Assembly: GCA_963769045.1 (NCBI GenBank)
Contig: CAVYKK010000013.1
Coordinates: 1-64,000 of the forward strand
DNA from: Methanocella_A sp963769045
GTDB taxonomy: Archaea > Halobacteriota > Methanocellia > Methanocellales > Methanocellaceae
Direction of reading: 5' to 3'
DNA: 64,000 nucleotides
Numbering within the stretch: position 1 is the stretch's first letter; every line of letters starts with the position of its first letter. Positions 25,488 through 34,817 of this stretch are shown here, piece after piece. Both the position numbers and the translations under genes were made by a program. The notes under the pieces were generated by a model that did not search any database, was not told the origin of the DNA, and saw only the letters and a program-made list of their open reading frames with translations.

Positions 25488-27302
25488 ATGAGCGCCACAG
25501 AAAACTATGGAATACCATCTACGAGCAAAGCGATAAGCGGCAAAAGCTGGCAGCTTCGAAACGAGAACAACATTGAGATCGTTGAGAAGTTCGGCATCTG
25601 CAACTGCGATTATCACAAGGCTAACAATAATAACGGCTCGGTCTGGGATGACGTAAAGAAGGAATTCGACTGGCACTATACCGGCCGGGTAAACATCGCC
25701 CACGAAGCTATCGACCGGCATGCCGCATCCTGGCGCAAGAACAAAGTCGCGCTGTACTGGGAGGGCCCCAACAAGGAGCACTCGAAGTACACCTTCTCTG
25801 AGCTCAAGCTGCAGTCAGACAAGTTTGCCAATGTGCTCCGGAAGGCAGGGGCTAAGAAGGGCGACCGCATCTTCGTGTACCTTCCCAGAATCCCTGAACT
25901 CTACATCAGTGCGGTGGCCATCGCCAAGATCGGCGCGATCTTCGCCCCGCTGTTCGGCGGGTTCCGTGCAGAGGCCGTCCGAGACCGCATGAACGACTGC
26001 GGCGCCGAGATGGTCGTCACCACCCCGGACATGAAGCGACTGGGCATCGATTCGATCAGGCACGAGGTCCCGACACTGAAGACGATCATCGTCTGCCAGG
26101 CGCCCGAGAGCTTCAAGTTCGGCGAAGGTGAGCTGAGCTACGATGCTGAAATGATGTACGCGCCGGAAGAGTTCGAGATGGAATGGTGCCACCTCGAGGA
26201 CCCGGTCATCATGCACTACACCTCGGGCACGACCGGGAAGAGCAAAGGCGTCATCCACGTGCACAATGCCATGATCGGGCACTACATCACCACGAAATGG
26301 GTGCAGGACCTGCGGGACGACGACGTCTACTGGTGTACTGCCGACCCGGGCTGGGTCACAGGGACGTCCTATGGCATCTTCGGCCCCTGGCTCAACGGTG
26401 CGTCGCAGGTCGTCTACGCGGGGCGGTTCAGTGCCGACGCCTGGTACTCGATCATCGACAAGTACAAGGTCACGGTCTGGTACACGGCGCCCACCGCGCT
26501 GCGTATGCTCATGAAAGCGGGCGACGAAGTGGTAAACCGGTACAGCCTCAAGAGCATGCGCTTTATCACCAGCGTCGGCGAGCCGCTGAACCCCGAGGTC
26601 ATACGGTGGGGCATGAAGGTCTATGACCTCCCTATCCATGAAAACTACTGGATGACCGAGACGGGCTGCAACATGATAGCGAACTTCTACAGCCTGCCCC
26701 TTAAGGTGGGCTCCATGGGCAAGCCGTTCCCCGGCATCCAGGCAGCGGTCATCGACGAAAAGGGCAACCAGCTGCCAGCAGGAGTGCCTGGCAACCTGGC
26801 TATCAAAGCAGGCTGGCCATCCATGATGCGGGGGATATGGAATAATCCGGAGAAGTATAGGGAGTACTTCCGCATCCCCGGCTGGTACGTCACCGGCGAC
26901 AGCGCGTATATCGACAGTGACGGGTATTTCTGGTTCATGGGCCGCATGGACGACGTGATAAAGTCTTCAGGCGAGCGCGTCGGCCCCTTCGAGGTGGAGA
27001 GCGCATTGCTGGAGCACCCGGCGGTGGCCGAGGCCGGTGTCATCGGCAAGCCGGATCCGCTGTACGGCAACATCATCAAGGCCTTCATCGCCCTGAAGCC
27101 GGGCCATGACGGCAGCGAGGAGCTGAAGCGGGAAATCTCGGAGTTCGTCAAGACCAAGCTGGCGGCTCATGCGTTCCCCAAGGAGATTGACTTCAAGGAG
27201 AGCCTGCCAAAGACGAGGAGTGGCAAGATCATGCGCCGTGTCCTCAAGGCACAGGAGCTCGGGCTCCCGCTCGGCGACCTCGCGACGCTCGATGATGAAT
27301 AA
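25488..27302 (+). CDS. acsA: Acetyl-CoA synthetase (AMP-forming)
   Basis: Activates acetate with ATP and CoA to acetyl-CoA, allowing acetate assimilation in a hydrogenotroph. It has 604 residues, shorter at the N-terminus than bacterial Acs (about 650). Motifs: P-loop-like MHYTSGTTGKSKGVIHVHN, WCTADPGWVTGTSYG, ENYWMTETG, GWYVTGDSAYID, the hinge GRMDDVIKSSGERVGPFEVE and the catalytic lysine in PKTRSGKIMRRVL, which is acetylated in relatives. ATG 25488 has gaggggcatc upstream. An inverted repeat lies in the promoter region. An acyl-CoA synthetase with another short acid as substrate is possible but less likely. Confidence 0.92.
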   Translation: MSATENYGIPSTSKAISGKSWQLRNENNIEIVEKFGICNCDYHKANNNNGSVWDDVKKEFDWHYTGRVNIAHEAIDRHAASWRKNKVALYWEGPNKEHSKYTFSELKLQSDKFANVLRKAGAKKGDRIFVYLPRIPELYISAVAIAKIGAIFAPLFGGFRAEAVRDRMNDCGAEMVVTTPDMKRLGIDSIRHEVPTLKTIIVCQAPESFKFGEGELSYDAEMMYAPEEFEMEWCHLEDPVIMHYTSGTTGKSKGVIHVHNAMIGHYITTKWVQDLRDDDVYWCTADPGWVTGTSYGIFGPWLNGASQVVYAGRFSADAWYSIIDKYKVTVWYTAPTALRMLMKAGDEVVNRYSLKSMRFITSVGEPLNPEVIRWGMKVYDLPIHENYWMTETGCNMIANFYSLPLKVGSMGKPFPGIQAAVIDEKGNQLPAGVPGNLAIKAGWPSMMRGIWNNPEKYREYFRIPGWYVTGDSAYIDSDGYFWFMGRMDDVIKSSGERVGPFEVESALLEHPAVAEAGVIGKPDPLYGNIIKAFIALKPGHDGSEELKREISEFVKTKLAAHAFPKEIDFKESLPKTRSGKIMRRVLKAQELGLPLGDLATLDDE

Positions 27303-28029
27303 GAAACGGGACGGGGCATGGAGGAATGGGGGCCTCCATGCCTGCCGGTTTTCCCGACTTGGCCTGGCGGTTCCGCTGGAACCATGGCCATGCTAATAAA
27401 TAACATGGAAGATGCCCGGATTTTTATCGCCGGTTCGTGAAACCTGTAAGTATAATTTATCCATAATTAACGATGATTATAGATTGTGGGAGCGGGATAA
27501 AATAATCCTGCTCCGCACGCAGGTTAAGGCTCATAACTGATCGGCGCGACCCGCCGGAAGAGGGGGCTTTGCCGTCTACAAAGCTGCTTTTTCCGGGCGA
27601 TCGCCCGCACGTATGGACATTGGACAGACCAGTCGGAGGTGTTCGACCAGACCAGATTGTTGAAATGTCCGGTAAAAGAGTGGAAGGAGGATTGATACAC
27701 AGGACTAGACCGAATATCCCGGAATAAACTGCACAGGAGGTGATAACCAGATTACTACAATTATTGATTCGTTATTTCCATAGTAAAGCCCGATATACTA
27801 CTGTCCCGTCCGGAGGTGAAAAAGCTCTGAAATAAAGCATACGATTTTTAATATTTTACATCCCGAAGGTAAACCGTACGGCATCAATTACCCGGTGTAA
27901 CCCGATCGCCGACTCGATATCCTTTTTATACGCCAGGTAAGCCATGGCCATCCCCTGCCTGACAATAGACAGTAATGTTTTTAGGATTAAGATAATGTTT
28001 TAACATAATAAAAGAAAAGTGGTGATACC
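27303..28029. other. Intergenic region without a supported gene
   Basis: The 727 bases hold no convincing open frame on either strand. A GC-rich part (27470-27650) contains short inverted stretches such as gggcgatcgccc (27595-27606). Four GGAGG motifs occur within 200 bases (near 27635, 27685, 27737 and 27811), each followed within a few bases by GTG or TTG but by no long frame. One is next to cattggacagacca, a piece also found at the edge of the structured repeats at 18.2 and 55.3 kb. A non-coding RNA or decayed genes are possible. The last 60 bases are AT-rich, with tgttttaaca likely in the promoter of the methyltransferase. Confidence 0.4.
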
Positions 28030-28803
28030 ATGATCGATGACGACTTCGACTACCTCGCCCCCGGCGGCAGATCATTCACGCTCACCGCGGGAACGCTCGC
28101 CCGGCTCAACAAGAAGTCCCGGGTGCTCGAAATCGCCTGCGGCCGCGGCGCAGCAGCATGCGCGCTCGCAGAGCGGTTTGGCTGTCACGTCGAAGGCTTC
28201 GACATCGACCCCAACATCGTCGAGCACGCCCGGGAAAAGGCGACAGATATGGGACTGTCGGAGCTGGTCGACTTCCAGGTCAGGGACGGCCGGGAGATGG
28301 ACTTCGGCACCGGGCACTACGACCTCATCCTGGCCGAGGGCGGCGCACTCACCTATGTCGGCAGGGAAGAAGGCATCGAACGCTGTGCATCGCTGCTGAA
28401 AGACGGTAAGACACTGGCCGTCGTCGATTTAATCTACCTGAGCGAAAACGTCCCTTCGGTGATAAGAAAAGCCTACGAGGAAGATGTGTTTAGCTACCTG
28501 ACCGAGATCGGGTACCGCAAGCTCCTCGAAAAGCACGGCTTCGAGATCGTGCACCTGTCACTCATGCCCCAGTCGGCCTGGGACCGGTACTACATGGGGA
28601 TGAAGCGCACCATCTCCCGGCCCGGCGGCTTCGTGACGCCAGAGTTTGTCAAGTCGATGGAGCGGGAGACCGATGTGTTCTACAACAAGGGCGGCATGCA
28701 CCACGTCGGGTACGTGTTCATTGTTGCCAGAATGGCCCGGGGCAAGCAGGTGAAGCCGGGGCCGAAGAACCTGCGCGTGCCGCTGTTCGGAAGCTGGCCG
28801 TAA
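28030..28803 (+). CDS. Class I SAM-dependent methyltransferase
   Basis: A 257-residue Rossmann-fold methyltransferase. SAM-binding motif I is VLEIACGRGAAACALAERFG (residues 34-53), the acidic end of strand 2 is GFDIDPNIVEHAREKA, and motif IV is YDLILAEGGALTYVGREEGI. The C-terminal 90 residues (LTEIGYRKLLEKHGFEIVHL, then MGMKRTISRPGGFVTPEFV) form a small-molecule-binding cap. The substrate cannot be read from sequence; UbiE or dimethylglycine-type small-molecule methyltransferases are similar. ATG 28030 follows gtggtgatacc. It appears monocistronic, followed by a repeat element. Confidence 0.8.
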   Translation: MIDDDFDYLAPGGRSFTLTAGTLARLNKKSRVLEIACGRGAAACALAERFGCHVEGFDIDPNIVEHAREKATDMGLSELVDFQVRDGREMDFGTGHYDLILAEGGALTYVGREEGIERCASLLKDGKTLAVVDLIYLSENVPSVIRKAYEEDVFSYLTEIGYRKLLEKHGFEIVHLSLMPQSAWDRYYMGMKRTISRPGGFVTPEFVKSMERETDVFYNKGGMHHVGYVFIVARMARGKQVKPGPKNLRVPLFGSWP

Positions 28804-28917
28804 GGCGCCAAGAGGCCAAGAAGAGACGCCAGGGCGCCACTTAGCACCGAAAGGTTTCAAGGCGCCAGGTGTCTTTTTAGATAAATGCTGGAATGATGCT
28901 TGCCTTGTCAGGGCAGT

Positions 28918-29210
28918 GCGACTCCTGTCAGGCTCGCCAGGTTCGCCAAGAGCCAAGGGCGCCAAAACGATTTTAAAGGGCGGGGCTTTGCGAAGTCGGC
29001 GAGCGGGGGTTCGCGCGCGGGCGCATGGCAGGGATTGACTTTCGCACATTTTCCCGGGGTCGGCTGGTATCTCATTGGAAAATATCTGTGGGGGCTGCCA
29101 GGACGCCAGGACGCCAATAATATTATCAGAATCGGCATTCTTCGACCGCTTCTTGATAGATCATGGCGCCCCTGGCCCTTGGCGCCCCTGGCGAGCGTGA
29201 CAGGAGTCGC
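28918..29210. repeat. Inverted-repeat element, family 2, copy 1
   Basis: Bounded by perfect 13-base inverted ends, gcgactcctgtca (28918-28930) and tgacaggagtcgc (29198-29210), each followed inward by gcgccaag/cttggcgc-rich arms. A related element lies at 63375-63600 with the same arms, so this is a dispersed mobile-like family of about 230-290 bases. The interior has no gene. It ends 77 bases before tRNA-Glu. A further gcgccaagaggcc-rich stretch (28803-28870) adjoins it. No transposase frame is visible, so a non-autonomous (MITE-like) element is the best description. Confidence 0.7.
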
Positions 29211-29287
29211 ACAGCCTGAGCAAAGCCCAGTTCCCGTACACAACATTTATGTACAGGCAAGCATATTTTAGGTTCGCATTTTCGAAA

Positions 29288-29360
29288 GCTCCGATAGTGT
29301 AGCGGCCAATCATGCCGGCCTTTCGAGCCGGCGACTCGGGTTCGAATCCCGATCGGAGCA
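29288..29360 (+). tRNA. tRNA-Glu (anticodon TTC)
   Basis: The acceptor stem GCTCCGA pairs with TCGGAGC. The anticodon stem CCGGC/GCCGG closes the loop CTTTCGA, giving anticodon TTC. The T arm is ACTCGGG-TTCGAAT-CCCGAT, with discriminator A at 29360. No CCA is encoded. An AT-rich island with phage- or island-type genes begins immediately downstream, as expected at a tRNA integration site, although I find no clear duplicate of the tRNA 3' end further on. Confidence 0.95.
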
Positions 29361-29469
29361 CTCTATTTTATATATTTCTTTCAAAATGATTTTAAATAAC
29401 TAGATGTTATATAGAGTAATGATATAATTGTAACAGCTAATTGAAACAACCTTAGAGGAGAGGAATCGA

Positions 29470-30204
29470 ATTACGTCGGTAATATATGAAACGCGTGGGA
29501 GAGCAAGAGAATATTGCGAACTAGCTGCAAATCTCTATCGAGGCTGCGCCCATTCCTGTACATATTGTTATGCTCCTCTAGCAATAAAAATGGATAGAGA
29601 TAGTTTTTATCGCCCACAAGTACGTAGAGATATATTAAAAAATTTAGAAAAAGATGCTGAAGAGTTAAAGAACAGTGGAGAAAAAAGAACTATACTTTTA
29701 TCATTTACTACAGATCCATATCAACCTATTGATATTAAAGAACAGTTGACACGTAAGGCGATAATAGTTCTACACAATAATGATTTAAAAGTGTCTATAT
29801 TGACGAAAGGGGGCAAAAATTCTGAAAGAGATTTCGATCTCCTATCATTGAACCCTCAACTAAGCGAATATGGAGTAACACTTGTTTTTACCGATGAAAC
29901 TTGGAGAGAAAAAATTGAACCATATGCTGCTAAAACTACTGAAAGAATCGCATCATTAAAAAAAGCTCATGATAGGGGAATTTATACATATGTTTCGCTT
30001 GAGCCGGTATGGTTCCCTGAGCAGACACTTGAAATCATAGATTTAACACATAATTTCGTAGATTTATATAAAGTAGGGAAGTTAAATTATAACAAGCAGC
30101 AATATAACGTTAATTGGCATGACTTTTTAGAGAAAGTAAAAGACAAATTAGAATATTATGGCAAGAAATATTATATTAAAGATGATTTAAAAAAATTCTC
30201 CTAA
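29470..30204 (+). CDS. Radical SAM protein associated with TcmP
   Basis: A radical SAM enzyme of about 244 residues related to the SplB-like family. The cluster-binding motif lies in ANLYRGCAHSCTYCYAP, a CxxxCxxC that is read only if the frame is extended upstream of the first ATG (29590). In frame before that motif there is no ATG, GTG or TTG. The best initiator is ATT 29470, six bases after a strong gaggagagg ribosome site; a mutated or mis-sequenced ATG is the alternative. LLSFTTDPYQPID and SLEPVWFPEQT are typical of the family. It ends overlapping the convergent tcmP gene by 18 bases. AT-rich composition marks it as acquired. Confidence 0.78.
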   Translation: MTSVIYETRGRAREYCELAANLYRGCAHSCTYCYAPLAIKMDRDSFYRPQVRRDILKNLEKDAEELKNSGEKRTILLSFTTDPYQPIDIKEQLTRKAIIVLHNNDLKVSILTKGGKNSERDFDLLSLNPQLSEYGVTLVFTDETWREKIEPYAAKTTERIASLKKAHDRGIYTYVSLEPVWFPEQTLEIIDLTHNFVDLYKVGKLNYNKQQYNVNWHDFLEKVKDKLEYYGKKYYIKDDLKKFS

Positions 30205-31255
30205 GCGTTTTTGCTCTTTAGGAGTTTTCTTCTCTATAGTAATTTTTTCTGCATCCTTTTTCCATTCATTGATTACCCAGTTATTATACTCTGGGATACC
30301 TTTTAGTTTATAGACATAATGCCCCGCATTGCTATCTGTACAGAGTAGTAAACAATAGACTATAGCAGAGTCGTTTGTTATTTTTATCTCTGTAATAATT
30401 GGCGGTTTTTCATATAGTTCAGATAGCCTGCTGGCATATATATTTATTATAGCTTCTCTGGTATTTAGTCCCGCATTTCTATATTCTTCGATAATCGGTC
30501 TCCACTCAGATTCGCTCATACCTAAAGCTATTTCGATTACATTAGGGTTAGTATCTATGTTTCTCTGTAGGTCATGGGTCATTAAGTTAATAATTAATTC
30601 GGGTTTTCTTACCTGATCTTTTCCCTTGTAATGATAAGTCTTTTTAAGATTGCCTATTCGTTTTACAACGTCCCAAGGTAGATGGGTTGCTTTATATGGA
30701 TCTAATATCCAAATATTTGGATAATTGAAAACGTTTCTTTGCTCTCCAAATTCAATCGCTTTTTCTACTGCAGCTTCAATAGGTAAGGAAATAATTTCAG
30801 TATTTCGTGTTCTATTGCCCCCATATCTAGCGACCAAAATTTCTAAATTTGTTTTTTGCATTGAACATTTTCTTTCTTCCTCATGGTAAGTATTTAAAAA
30901 AAGGAATCGTCCATTTGGATAGCGGTTTAGATATTTATTCAGCTAGGCCGGCGGTACCAAGCCAAGTCGGCTCAGAACCACCATTTTCTTCACTATCGGT
31001 GCAATAACATAGCCCTGTAGAAGCATAAAGATCGAATATATCTAATGATGGAGGATTTTTCTTTACGTTATTTTGCCAAATTTTAAGATACTCTTCAATA
31101 AATTTGTGCTTTTGTCTTGAATGCCATTTTACGGCATCATATAATATGCCATTATTATCTCGATAATAATTTTCATCTTGATAAAATGTCATTAGATAAA
31201 GGGATAGATTATTTCTAATATAAACTTTAGGTAGGTAATACTTTTTATTATTCAT
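30187..31255 (-). pseudogene. tcmP: Three-Cys-motif partner protein TcmP, split by a frameshift
   Basis: Two frames make one protein of about 355 residues. The upstream part (31255-30935) holds VKWHSRQKHKFIEEYLKIW and DIFDLYASTGLCYC. The downstream part (ending 30187) holds NIWILDPYKATHLPWDVVKR and PELIINLMTHDLQRN, both typical of the TcmP family. The shift must lie at 30941-30950: the first frame stops in GAA TAA, while the second is open only after a TAG just before it and continues NKYLNRYPNGRFLFLNTYHE across the gap. TcmP is a partner of certain radical SAM proteins, and one is encoded next door. Its biochemical function is unknown. AT-rich. Confidence 0.75.
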
Positions 31256-31458
31256 TACAATATTAAATTATATAAATTATCAAATATTGTTCTTTGACTC
31301 GCCATACCCTGAATAAATTTAGCTATTAATAAAGCATCTTTAAGTAAAATGAAAAAAATACCATTATTTATTGATAATAAAAATTCACAATGTCGTTGAT
31401 ATATTCGAAAATAATAAATATAGGTTATGTGCCTACTCATCAATCGGTGACAAAGTAA

Positions 31459-31761
31459 TTGATTAGTGAGTTCACCAACTATATAGACCTGCAAAATTTA
31501 AGCAACAATGTTGGGCCTTTGGGTACACAACTCCTTGGCACGACTACGAATGCCCTTATTCAAGGCGTAAATAATGACATCAAGGAACTCGCCCGGGAAG
31601 AGATGAAAGATGTCAACGAGTGGATACGGCTTCCCATTAAAATTGCCGTTTGGGGAACTGTAATCATCTTCCTCGTTGCACTTTGTCTTGTTGTCTACGG
31701 CTTTTACGCACTTGTGATCAGGCCGATTCGAAGTTCGACCAAACCACAGTCCAACGTATAG
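31459..31761 (+). CDS. Small single-span membrane protein
   Basis: A 100-residue protein I do not recognise. The first 60 residues are polar and helical (LIQGVNNDIKELAREEMKDVNEW). One transmembrane helix follows (IKIAVWGTVIIFLVALCLVVYGFYAL, about 61-86), with a basic tail RPIRSSTKPQ on the likely cytoplasmic side. TTG 31459 has GGTGA eight bases upstream. Composition is intermediate between the AT-rich island and the flanking genome, so it may mark the island's right edge. Confidence 0.55.
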   Translation: MISEFTNYIDLQNLSNNVGPLGTQLLGTTTNALIQGVNNDIKELAREEMKDVNEWIRLPIKIAVWGTVIIFLVALCLVVYGFYALVIRPIRSSTKPQSNV

Positions 31762-31871
31762 CTTAAAGTTTTAAGGGAAAACAAGTAGAAGTTTGCGGGG
31801 ATGTTTTTTGTTCCCCGCTTCCTACTTTGCTAATTTTAAAAAATATTTAAAAAGAAATTGTAGGAATATTT

Positions 31872-33049
31872 CTATAGGCTGAACTGCTCGCCCTTCGTCG
31901 TCACCGGATCGAAGTTATCCCCCGACGCGATGCATTCGATCTGCGTGGGCCCGCTCCTCGGAATCTTCAGCGTCGCTTCCGCAGTCCGCCCCTCGCCAGC
32001 CGGGATGTCGCCGACGCTGATGTCGAAGGTAGGCTCCCATACCCGGTCCTCGCCATAGTTCAGCGCGAGGGAGGCGAAGTAGACCGAGACGTTCTGTGCA
32101 GTCTGTGTGCCGCCGTTGGCCACGTTGCAGTGGACATGGTAGTAGACGTAAAGCTCGTCAGAGCTTTCCTGGCTCGCATTCATGTCCAGTGTGATACCGG
32201 CTGCGCCCTGCATGGCGTATATGGTCGCTGGCGTGTTGCGGTATTGTTCGGGGATGTCGCCCAGGCCCCGGAGGGGCGGCATGGTCTCGAGGTAGTAGTA
32301 CTGCGCGCCATCGTATGTGTAATATCGCCCTTCGGCGCTTTCGTTCGTGCCCTGCATCCCGACGGCCATGTGTCCCGGGAAACCGAGAAGCACCGCGTCG
32401 AATCCCATCTGGTCAAGCAGGTTCGCCGCCAGGATGGACATGTCCTCGCTGTCTCCGCCGCCGTCGATCAGCGTCTCCAGCGGGAACTTCGGGTAATCGT
32501 CGTAAGCCGCATTGTCGGGCGAAACGTTGGGCAGCGACTGCAGGAAAGTGATGACGGCCGCGGCCCCGTTTTCATTGCTGAGGCCCGCATCGTCTACGGA
32601 ATCCATCAGCCGGGTGACCAGCTCGACGAAGTAGAAGTGCTCGTCGACGGAGACCTTGTACCCGGCATAGTCCGACCCGCGGGTATGCGGCCGGTTTTTA
32701 TACGTGTCGTAGTCGCTCTTTAGCATGCCGAAATACACAACGTAAGACTGGTTGTTGAATGTCCACTCATACATCCGGGTGATCTCTTCAGGCGCTATAG
32801 TCGGCTCAGGCGTCGGTGTCGGTGTCGGCGTCGGAAGCAATGTCGGTGTAGCCGTGGGCCCCTGTGTCGCCGCGGGCGTCGGCGTCGCGGAAGGCTGGGG
32901 GAAGGTGTCGGTGATATTGTCGCCTGGCTGTCGCCACCTGACAGAGGACTGGTACAGCCACCGAGGATGACCGCTATGGCCATGATAATCAATACGACTG
33001 CTATGCTGCCGGCCACATGTCCTGCCGGCAAGATCGGCTTCCGACTCAT
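31872..33049 (-). pseudogene. Exported lipoprotein with transglutaminase-like domain, frameshifted
   Basis: The N-terminal frame begins at 33049 with a signal peptide and lipobox (AVILGGC) and a Thr-Pro-rich linker. The mature domain is in another frame (from about 32910 to 31872). Adding one base in the five-G run 32897-32901 joins them into one protein of about 390 residues with a continuous PT linker. The outer domain has a transglutaminase-like layout, DGGGDSEDMSILAANLL ... GFPGHMAVGM ... YYLETMPP, but a Ser stands where the catalytic Cys is usual. Sequence error, decay and tract-length switching are all possible. Confidence 0.72.
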
Positions 33050-33478
33050 AGGTAGTTCCGGGCGGCCATTACTTGTATACTTGCCGGACGGGCCGGTGCG
33101 TTCAGATATATCGCGCCAGGGCTCGGAATGCACATACTACCAGCCTGCATGACATTGAGGCCCGGCCCCCGTCAGAGAGCCGGACTGCCTTCATTTCTTT
33201 TACTAAAAACAGATATGTGGTTGGTTGGTTGTACAAACATCAATAGTTCAGGGGCATCATAACTACTTCCTGTGTAGAATATATTGGACTATATAGAAAC
33301 GTTTAGCCCTCAATAATGCTACTACATGCCGATACGACCGGTTGATATTGCCAGGGCTTTGTTCGTTATCAGTTTTTATAACTGGCAACCAGTATCATAT
33401 TAATTCATAACTGATTATATTAATAATATTTATAAACATATGCAGGAAATGCTATTCTGGGTATTGAGGTCTGTGAAA
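33050..33478. other. Divergent promoter region, no gene
   Basis: Lies between the lipoprotein gene (minus) and the small secreted-protein gene (plus). The part 33180-33440 is AT-rich, with taataatatttataaac (33421-33437) as a likely TATA region for the plus-strand gene. The short inverted repeat gttatcagtttttataac (33365-33382) is nearby. No open frame with a ribosome site was seen. Confidence 0.4.
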
Positions 33479-33841
33479 ATGAGGGTAGTGATCGTCCGTC
33501 TAGTAATGCTACTCATGGCATTGTCGTTGTTCACGCCGGTGGCCGGGGCGCAGTCAGGTATCGGGTTTTCCGGCAGCCCGGTGAACATCGGTATGCCGTT
33601 CGCCGTGGGTCCGGGCTTTACGGTTGCGGCCCCCTTTGCGCAGGGGTCTGTATTTATGCAGGCGTTTAACACGAGTATGCTGGCCCGCGATTACACAGGC
33701 AGCCTGGCCATCGCATTCCCGCCCGCCGATACCGTGGGCTTCGGGTTTCCCGTCTTCGCCGGGCCGTCCATCGCCCAGACGACCAGCGAGAGCATCGCAG
33801 CCACGCAATCGTACTTCTTCAACGACTTCGTGGCGGCATAA
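33479..33841 (+). CDS. Small exported protein of unknown function
   Basis: A protein of about 120 residues with a clear signal peptide (MRVVIVRLVMLLMALSLF, cleavage after VAGAQ or PVAGA). The mature part is Gly/Phe/Pro-rich (FSGSPVNIGMPFAVGPGFT, FGFPVFAGPSIAQ) without cysteines or charged clusters. ATG 33479 is preferred, with gaggt upstream; ATG 33440 would put 13 extra residues before the basic signal start. It ends 22 bases before the convergent gene. No family is recognised; surface or envelope location is likely. Confidence 0.6.
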   Translation: MRVVIVRLVMLLMALSLFTPVAGAQSGIGFSGSPVNIGMPFAVGPGFTVAAPFAQGSVFMQAFNTSMLARDYTGSLAIAFPPADTVGFGFPVFAGPSIAQTTSESIAATQSYFFNDFVAA

Positions 33842-33862
33842 AAAGAAAAACAGTTTTTCTTT

Positions 33863-34556
33863 TTAGTATTCGTAGCCCGGGCTCTTGACGCCTATGTCTA
33901 TCCTGCTGCCGTCTGGCATCGGCAGGCCGAACATTTTTGCGTACAGGACTCCCAGCTCTACCGGTTCCTCGTTCAGGATATGGGGGAACGGGCGGCCAAT
34001 CGTGACGGAATAGGGCGTACCTTCCCTTATGACGCCGCCGGCCATGATGTAGTCGGGCGTAAGCGATTCGGTCAGGGATTCCTCGCTGGCCGGCGGGGCT
34101 TCCTTGTTGCAGGTCGGGCAGGTCGCAGGTGCCTGCCCCTCACCGCCGGTGGCCACAGCATTGGAAATAAGCGAACTATTGCCTCGGGCGTTGTCCTGCG
34201 GCATGCGGGTCACATTATTGGCAGTAATATTTCCAGGAGTCGTCGGCTCATTAGCCATTGTGCTATTCTCCATGGATTTTACGGCATCGTTGATAAAATC
34301 GGGCTTCATCAGTGTGTAGTTGCCGTTACCGATGCCGACGTTGCCGATACCCCCCGTACCGTTCCATGAAACGATCTTCTCGGCGCTGCTACCCTTGTTG
34401 GCATAGTTGCACGGCTCGCAGACGCGGGCGCTCCGGTTAGCCCATATGTCGAAATCGGCGTGGCCGCATGCTGCCGGCGCGAAAAAGTTGACGGACAGTG
34501 CCAGGAAGAATCCCGTAAGTATGAAAAGGGCAAATGCCCCCTTTAATTGCCTTCAT
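33863..34556 (-). pseudogene. Exported protein with cysteine motifs, frameshifted in its signal peptide
   Basis: From ATG 34556 the frame reads MKAIKG and then goes out of phase at a five-C run (34537-34541, G5 on the coding strand). With four Gs it continues AFALFILTGFFLALSVNFFA, a perfect signal peptide, then ACGHADFDIWANRS and VCEPCNYANKG, and runs into the long open frame ending at 33863. The mature part of about 200 residues has two CxxC-like pairs (VCEPC, ATCPTC) and a C-terminal domain PYSVTIGRPFPHILNEEP. Without the shift only an internal ATG at 34309 remains. Sequence error or tract-length variation could explain it. Confidence 0.65.
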
Positions 34557-34817
34557 ATACCCCCACTCTGACATGAGGTACTACCATTTCCGGGAGTTTA
34601 TGCCTGCATGCCGGTATTAACGCCATATAACCTCACGGCCGGGAGATATGACAGAAGGCCGCCGGGCAACGAATCTTAAATGTTATGACGGTTTGACACA
34701 GGTGATACATAGCCGCCTGCGTTCCAGAGATGCATGTGTTTATCTTAATTGTTAAACAACATTCACGTGTATAGCAAAATATATGATAGACCGGGCCTAT
34801 GTAGTGGTACTGGGTGA

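Noticed and set aside
31255..31494. Minus-strand frame of 79 residues upstream of tcmP
   Set aside because: AT-rich DNA with no ribosome site and biased composition; overlaps the likely promoter of the broken tcmP gene.
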